Shown here: one piece after another, positions 59,524 through 64,000 of the stretch
How the letters are laid out: every line of letters begins with the position of its first letter
Position numbering within the stretch: the stretch's first letter is position 1
Source: Anaerolineales bacterium UBA2395
GTDB taxonomy: Bacteria > Chloroflexota > Anaerolineae > Anaerolineales > Villigracilaceae
Assembly: GCA_002343775.1 (NCBI GenBank)
Contig: DDSH01000022.1
Span: forward strand, 46,058-110,057
Direction of reading: 5' to 3'
Length of the DNA stretch: 64,000 nucleotides
Translations under genes and position numbers: made by a program
Notes under the pieces: generated by a model
The model's database searches: none
What the model was told of the DNA's origin: nothing
Seen by the model: only the letters and a program-made list of their open reading frames with translations

Positions 59524-61272
59524 TTATTTGGCTGCAATCTGTTGGCGGATCGAATCGGGTGGAATATCCATCAGGATGACGGTTTTCTTTGCCATCTCTG
59601 CAAATACAGGGGCGGCGGTATCCGAACCCCACGGCGATGTGCTCGGTCTCTCGAGCCAGACGTAGATCATGAACTGCGGGTCGTCCACCGGTCCCCAACC
59701 GATGAAGGAGGCATTGGTTTCGCTGCTGTCATAAAAACCGTCCACAGGAATCTGCGCCGTGCCGGTCTTGCCAGCAACGCGATACCCGGGAACCAGCGCG
59801 AGGGAGGATTCCGATTCGAGTGAGATGGCAAGCATCTCGGTCAGTACGTTGGCGGTCTGTTCAGAGATGGGTGAACCGCCATACTGGGCTGGGACGTTGT
59901 ATTGCCTGCCTTCGCGCACCATGCCATACAGGATGTGCGGGATGACCATGCGCCCATCGTTGGCAACTGCAGATGCGGCCGCCATCATCTGGATGGGCGT
60001 GACCGCCACACCCTGACCGAAAGAATTGGTTCCCAAGTCAACAGGATACCAATCCGAATCACCCGGGACCTTGAGCCTGCCAGGCGCTTCGCCAGCCAGA
60101 TCTACCTCGGTGAGATGACCGAAACCGAAGGCGTCCATGTAGCCGTAGTAGGTGTTGGCGCCCATCTGCGAGGCGAGGTTGACCATGCAGACGTTGAGCG
60201 AATGCTGCAAACAACCGACCATGTTCTGCACACCCCAGGGATTGCGGTCCCAGTTCTGGATGGTCACGCCGCCGATGAGGACGGAGCCGGTATCAAGGTA
60301 GGTGGTGTTGGGTGTCACCGTGCCGCTGTCCAATGCGGCTGCCATGGTCAAAATTTTGATAACGGAACCGGGTTCGTAGGTCTTGGAAATGGCGGGGTTG
60401 AAATCGGTGGCGTTATCATACACCACACCGTAATTCCAGAATTTGTTCAAGTCCATGCGGCGCGAGGTGGCAATCGCCAAAACCTCGCCATTGCTTGGGT
60501 TCATGATGGCGATCACACCGTCGAGCGCGCCATATTCCACCAGCGAGGCATCGAGGATATCTTCGGCGGCGGCTTGCAGATCGCGGTTAATGGTCAGGAT
60601 CAGGGTCGTGCCGTCGGGCACATGTGGGATCTCGATGGCTTTGTTCGGGTCGGTCGGAACGAGCACCTTTACAGGGTTGCCCGCCAGAAGATTGTCATAA
60701 TTTTCTTCGACACCAAAGTACCCCTTCCCTTCGCGGTTGACAAAGCCAAGGATGTTCGAACCGAGTGCGTTCTCAGGGTAACTGCGCATCGGGTGCGATT
60801 TGAACTGCAAACCGGTCAAGCCGCCAGATGTTCCGGCGGTTGCCTGTGCTTGTAATGCCTTCTTAACTTCCTGAAGATATTGCGCCTTGGATGCTTCAAC
60901 GAAATCCGCCAGCACAATGTAAGAGATGCCCTCCGGCGGATTCTGGATCACATCCAAGGTTTGAGTGTAGTCCAGATCGAGAGTTTCGCTGACAGCAAAG
61001 GCGATGGCATGCGGGTCTTTCACGTTGATCAAGTCCACACCAACTTCGTACACGGTGACTTGCCCCGCCAAGAGACGTCCATTGCGGTCATAGATTTCTC
61101 CGCGATTGGGGTAGAACGTACGCCATTCGTAGGCATAGTTCTCCGCTTGTTGACGGAAAATCGCGGCTTCCGGGCTGTTTTGGATGCGCGTCATCTGCAC
61201 GATGATCGCAAGAGCAACCAACAACAAAGCCCCAGCCAATACCTGACTGCGGCGGGCGAATTGCTGTCTCAT
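59524..61272 (-). CDS. ftsI: septal penicillin-binding protein (FtsI/PBP3 class)
   Basis: 582 aa class B transpeptidase. One N-terminal membrane helix (about 12-30), a dimerisation region with RGEIYDRNGRLLA, then the transpeptidase: Ser303-x-x-Lys306 in PGSVIK, Ser358-Leu-Asn360, and KTG at 502-504. All three catalytic motifs are intact, so it should crosslink septal peptidoglycan and bind beta-lactams. ATG overlaps the stop of the FtsL-like gene. Confidence 0.94.
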   Translation of the reverse strand: MRQQFARRSQVLAGALLLVALAIIVQMTRIQNSPEAAIFRQQAENYAYEWRTFYPNRGEIYDRNGRLLAGQVTVYEVGVDLINVKDPHAIAFAVSETLDLDYTQTLDVIQNPPEGISYIVLADFVEASKAQYLQEVKKALQAQATAGTSGGLTGLQFKSHPMRSYPENALGSNILGFVNREGKGYFGVEENYDNLLAGNPVKVLVPTDPNKAIEIPHVPDGTTLILTINRDLQAAAEDILDASLVEYGALDGVIAIMNPSNGEVLAIATSRRMDLNKFWNYGVVYDNATDFNPAISKTYEPGSVIKILTMAAALDSGTVTPNTTYLDTGSVLIGGVTIQNWDRNPWGVQNMVGCLQHSLNVCMVNLASQMGANTYYGYMDAFGFGHLTEVDLAGEAPGRLKVPGDSDWYPVDLGTNSFGQGVAVTPIQMMAAASAVANDGRMVIPHILYGMVREGRQYNVPAQYGGSPISEQTANVLTEMLAISLESESSLALVPGYRVAGKTGTAQIPVDGFYDSSETNASFIGWGPVDDPQFMIYVWLERPSTSPWGSDTAAPVFAEMAKKTVILMDIPPDSIRQQIAAK

Positions 61273-61736
61273 TGCGGACCTCGCGTAGCGGTAACCCGTT
61301 CATCCAGCCAATCCAACAGCGACTGGTTGTATTCCGGCGGAATGGTCAACGCGCTCAGCTGCGGCAGCGCAGATGTGGACAGATCCACCGGCTGCGGTTG
61401 GACGTAGCCGGGAACCACCAAGTATTCCACCTCATCGGGTTCCATCGGGCGGAAACCCAACTCACGCGCACGCGTTTCCATTGCAACCGCAGAGGTCAGT
61501 GCGGCAAGCTGGGTTTGCATATCGCTGCTCACCTGCTGGCTGACGGAAATGGCTTCGGTCAGGTCCTGGATCTCACGCCCGGCAATGGCAGTGCGCGAGG
61601 TGATATTCAAATAAAGCGCCGCCACCATGGCAAACGCAACCACCAGCAGCAATGTATTACCGATCCACTGGCGCTGCACGCGCCAGGGAGCAATTCGGTA
61701 GGCATGGATCAGATGGTTGACGTTTGGTACGTTCAT
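61269..61736 (-). CDS. FtsL-like division protein
   Basis: 155 aa. A cytoplasmic basic region (about 1-27), one membrane helix (28-46), then a heptad-containing segment (AGREIQDLTEAISVSQQ through MQTQLAALTSAVAMETRARELGF) and a proline-rich tail. Position between rsmH and ftsI and this topology indicate FtsL/DivIC function, the coiled-coil partner of FtsQ and FtsW. Sequence identity of FtsL is always weak, so the call rests on context. Confidence 0.75.
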   Translation of the reverse strand: MNVPNVNHLIHAYRIAPWRVQRQWIGNTLLLVVAFAMVAALYLNITSRTAIAGREIQDLTEAISVSQQVSSDMQTQLAALTSAVAMETRARELGFRPMEPDEVEYLVVPGYVQPQPVDLSTSALPQLSALTIPPEYNQSLLDWLDERVTATRGPQ

Positions 61737-61755
61737 GATTCTCTCTCATTGCTCC

Positions 61756-61773
61756 GGGCGGGAAAACCCGCCC
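61756..61773. repeat. intercistronic hairpin after rsmH
   Basis: GGGCGGG (61756-61762) and CCCGCCC (61767-61773) with an AAAA loop, directly after the rsmH stop codon. No T tract follows on the minus strand, so it is more likely an RNA-processing or stability hairpin than a terminator. Confidence 0.5.
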
Positions 61774-62687
61774 TACATCTTTTCAACAACTCTAAGTTTT
61801 GCACTGCGCGCGCGAGGGTTCTCACAGACTTCCTCTTCGGTCGGCAGGATCGGTTTTTTATTAACCAACTTGACAATCGCCTTGCGCTCCACTTCATAGA
61901 TCTTTTCATAAGGCGGGTTGATGAGATCCTTGCTCTGCTCGCGGAAATACTCCTTGACGATGCGGTCTTCCAGCGAGTGGAAGGAGATCACCGCGCATCG
62001 TCCACCAGACTTGAGGGCTGCGATGGCTTGAGGGAGCGTGATCTCCACTGCCGCCAATTCCTCGTTGACGACGATGCGCAGCGCCTGAAAGGTCTGCGTG
62101 GCGGGGTGGGTTTTATCGCCTCGGCGTGGACTCGCCTTCTCGATCACAGCCACCAACTCACCCGTCGTATGAAGCGGTCGGTTTTGGACGATGGCTCGCG
62201 CGATCTTGCGCGCATCGCGGTCTTCGCCATACTTGAAGATGATGTCCGCCAGTTCGCGTTCATCGTAGGTGTTGACGATATCTGCTGCGCTCATGGCGAG
62301 GTGCGGACCGAAACGCATGTCCAGCGGACCATCCTGCAAAAAGGAAAAACCGCGTTCGGCGTTGTCGAACTGCATGGACGAAGCACCGAGATCCAGCACA
62401 ATACCGTCGATGGCGTCCCATTTCAATGAAGCAAGTTGCTCATTGAGGGTGATATGGGAGGCTTGCGCGAGATGAATGCGCCCTTCGTAAGGAGCCAAGG
62501 TCTCACGAGAAAGCGCCAAAGCCTGCGGGTCTACATCAAGACCGAGCAAATGCCCATCCGGCGCGCAAGCCTCCAAAATGCCGCGAGCGTGACCGCCCGC
62601 GCCCAGGGTGCCATCCACGTACCGCCCGCTGTTGCGGGGTTGCAGAGCGTGTATAATCTCTTGGTAAAGTACAGGTTTGTGTTGCAT
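61773..62687 (-). CDS. rsmH: 16S rRNA (cytosine-N4) methyltransferase
   Basis: 304 aa. Methylates C1402 of 16S rRNA (E. coli numbering). The N-terminal HKPVLYQEII, SAM-binding DGTLGAGGHARGIL, LGLDVDPQAL and GIVLDLGASSMQFD are all classical. Second gene of the dcw cluster, as usual. A tandem GATTAGC repeat (62694-62707) lies just upstream. Confidence 0.97.
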   Translation of the reverse strand: MQHKPVLYQEIIHALQPRNSGRYVDGTLGAGGHARGILEACAPDGHLLGLDVDPQALALSRETLAPYEGRIHLAQASHITLNEQLASLKWDAIDGIVLDLGASSMQFDNAERGFSFLQDGPLDMRFGPHLAMSAADIVNTYDERELADIIFKYGEDRDARKIARAIVQNRPLHTTGELVAVIEKASPRRGDKTHPATQTFQALRIVVNEELAAVEITLPQAIAALKSGGRCAVISFHSLEDRIVKEYFREQSKDLINPPYEKIYEVERKAIVKLVNKKPILPTEEEVCENPRARSAKLRVVEKM

Positions 62688-62732
62688 GGCAGTGATTAGC
62701 GATTAGCGAAACAACCTCTAATCATCTATTCT

Positions 62733-63179
62733 CTAACTATCTTTTTTCGACAGATCCAACGTCGAGAAGCGCGCATTGTTGGCTTCGGTGTCATGAAGCA
62801 GAGCCATTTGCTCGCCCCAGATGCCGGGAGTCCATACTTCGAAGTACTCACCCTGCCCCGCCAAGACCAGCTCACCGCTTGTAATTTCAAGAAACGCGCG
62901 CAGGTTCTGCGGAACGAGGATGCGCCCAACCTTATCCACCTCAACAGGATAGGCGTTGGACAGGATCAGGCGGCGCAACATACGGGCGGTCGGGTCGGCA
63001 AGGTTCATGGCTTCGATGCGCTCATAAACCTGTTTGAAATACGCCTCGGTCATCACCATGAGGCATTTATCAAAGCCTTGAGTAATGAAGGCGCCGCCTT
63101 CCAGCAGTTCACGAAAGCGCGCCGGAATCATCAGGCGACCCTTATCATCGAGGTTGTGCTGGAACTGACCTAAGAACAT
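62733..63179 (-). CDS. mraZ: transcriptional regulator MraZ
   Basis: 148 aa, two SpoVT/AbrB-like halves (FQHNLDDKGRLMIPARFR at 5-22 and PVEVDKVGRILVPQNLR at about 77-93). MraZ forms a ring and represses its own dcw promoter. ATG 63179 gives the conserved start MFLGQF; the upstream extension of the frame covers the operator region and is rejected. AGGA lies about 12 nt upstream. Confidence 0.96.
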   Translation of the reverse strand: MFLGQFQHNLDDKGRLMIPARFRELLEGGAFITQGFDKCLMVMTEAYFKQVYERIEAMNLADPTARMLRRLILSNAYPVEVDKVGRILVPQNLRAFLEITSGELVLAGQGEYFEVWTPGIWGEQMALLHDTEANNARFSTLDLSKKDS

Positions 63180-63209
63180 TTGTGCTACAATTCCTTTTAA
63201 TGACGTGAA

Positions 63210-63226
63210 CGCCGGGACGCCCGGCG
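63210..63226. repeat. hairpin in the mraZ 5' leader
   Basis: CGCCGGG / CCCGGCG with a 3-nt loop, between the MraZ boxes and the mraZ ribosome site. Without a T tract it is not a simple terminator; it may affect leader stability. Confidence 0.45.
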
Positions 63227-63230
63227 CTCT

Positions 63231-63257
63231 ACCACTTCTTACCACTTTCTACCACTT
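63231..63257 (-). promoter_or_regulatory. three MraZ-binding boxes
   Basis: AAGTGGT occurs three times on the minus strand (63257-63251, 63247-63241, 63237-63231) with an exact 10-bp period, matching the AAAGTGG-type direct repeats known as MraZ operators. They start right after the -10 box, so bound MraZ would cover the transcription start. Confidence 0.85.
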
Positions 63258-63285
63258 ATTATACCGTTTTACGGTCAAAAATCAA
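63258..63285 (-). promoter_or_regulatory. dcw cluster promoter (mraZ)
   Basis: Minus strand: TTGATT (63285-63280), 16-nt spacer, TATAAT (63263-63258). Predicted start near 63251, within the first MraZ box; leader of about 70 nt. Confidence 0.75.
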
Positions 63286-63324
63286 GTGGGATGGTACTTT
63301 TTTCCCATTCCAAAGGCATTGCTG

Positions 63325-64000
63325 AATGACCAACTCTCCCACCTTTACCCTGCTCGAAGCCACACACTGGCAGGATTATGAACTACTCGACTCCGGCGAC
63401 GGGCAAAAACTCGAGCGTTTCGGCAAATACATCTTCGCGCGCCCCGAATCGCAGGCGATGTGGAGCCGCGCCCTCCCCCGCTCCGAGTGGGACAACGCTC
63501 ATGGTGTCTTCATCCCCACCGGCGAAGAAAGCGGCGGTCACTGGCAATTAAAGAAGCGTGTGGATGAGAAATGGGTGATGAACTACCCCCTCCCCACTCA
63601 AAACAACTTGCGATTTAACGTAATGACAACCCCCGGGCGTCACCTTGGCGTTTTCCCCGAAGTCGCTTCTCATTGGGACTTTATGGCGGATTCCATCCAG
63701 AAATCTGGTGCCAAGCCGAATATTTTGAACCTGTTCGGCTACACGGGTCTTGCCACCCTCGCCGCCGCCGCCGCGGGAGCCTCTGTCACCCATGTGGATG
63801 CGTCGAAGAAATCCGTTGGGTGGGCGCGTGAAAACCAGGAACTCTCAGGGCTGGGTGACCGCCCCATCCGCTGGATCGTGGAAGATGCGCTTAAGTACGT
63901 CCAGCGCGAAGCAAAACGCGGCGTGAAATATGACGGCGTCATCCTCGACCCGCCCAAATTTGGGCGCGGACCCAAAGGCGAAGTTTGGGAAGTGTACAAG
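63325..64000 (+). CDS. class I SAM-dependent methyltransferase, partial at right edge
   Basis: Open from ATG 63325 to the end of the window (at least 225 aa, no stop seen). N-terminal ATHWQDYELLDSGDGQKLER and FARPESQAMW, then a Rossmann domain with LNLFGYTGLATLAAAAAG (SAM loop) and the catalytic-type loop VILDPPKFGRGPKG. It belongs with RlmI/RlmL-like RNA methyltransferases, but lacks an N-terminal PUA domain like that of the 39229 gene, so it is a different subgroup. Divergent from mraZ; no ribosome site is obvious. Confidence 0.85.

Noticed and set aside
61756..61773. Terminator splitting the dcw cluster after rsmH
   Set aside because: No T tract follows on the transcribed strand, and the FtsL-like gene begins shortly downstream without a visible promoter.

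Overview
The window looks like a chromosomal segment of a Chloroflexota bacterium, most likely class Anaerolineae. This is inferred from gene content and protein style, not from a database search. It holds one selenocysteine tRNA and 56 protein genes, the last running off the right edge. I see no insertion sequence, phage or CRISPR array. Coding density is high and runs of overlapping genes are common.

Layout. 0.1-8.5 kb (+): selC tRNA with its own promoter, an M50 membrane protease, an ABC-type sugar-binding lipoprotein, a YibE/F membrane protein, an ECF sigma factor/anti-sigma/beta-helix membrane protein operon behind an ECF-type promoter, and a C45 Ntn-hydrolase. 8.5-12.8 kb (-): a secreted glycosidase-like protein, an MFS exporter and nadD. 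12.85-17.8 kb (+): a cytoplasmic GAF protein, an FAD oxidoreductase, a TolB-like lipoprotein and a two-domain class III nucleotide cyclase. 17.8-23.5 kb: two divergent gene sets containing sigma factor, anti-sigma-like membrane protein, PrsW protease, cyclic-nucleotide-binding protein, and two copies of a MinD-like ATPase paired with a small winged-helix-like protein. 23.6-31.8 kb (+): ligA, an alpha-oxoamine synthase, an M50/CBS protease, then a manganese (yybP-ykoY) riboswitch with terminator ahead of a DedA protein and a P2-type cation ATPase. 31.9-45.7 kb: LysE exporter, membrane-anchored subtilase, YczE-type protein, a large GGDEF sensor, an RlmI-like methyltransferase, a YcaQ-like glycosylase, a large HD-GYP sensor and two small membrane proteins. 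45.7-63.2 kb (-): an almost complete division and cell wall (dcw) cluster from mraZ to ftsZ, without murE. The right edge holds the start of another methyltransferase.

How it fits together. The dcw cluster starts at a sigma-A promoter followed by three 10-bp-spaced MraZ boxes and ends at an intrinsic terminator after ftsZ. The cyclase could supply the ligand of the cyclic-nucleotide-binding protein, which shares an unusual C-terminal tail with the GAF protein. The sigma/membrane protein/PrsW neighbourhood suggests regulated intramembrane proteolysis. The GGDEF and HD-GYP proteins would make and degrade c-di-GMP.

Two themes stand out. First, at least eight genes without a Shine-Dalgarno have a -10 box ending 6-9 nt before the start codon, predicting leaderless or near-leaderless mRNAs. 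Second, the 16.2-23.5 kb region may be an undescribed cyclic nucleotide/MinD-like ATPase signalling system.
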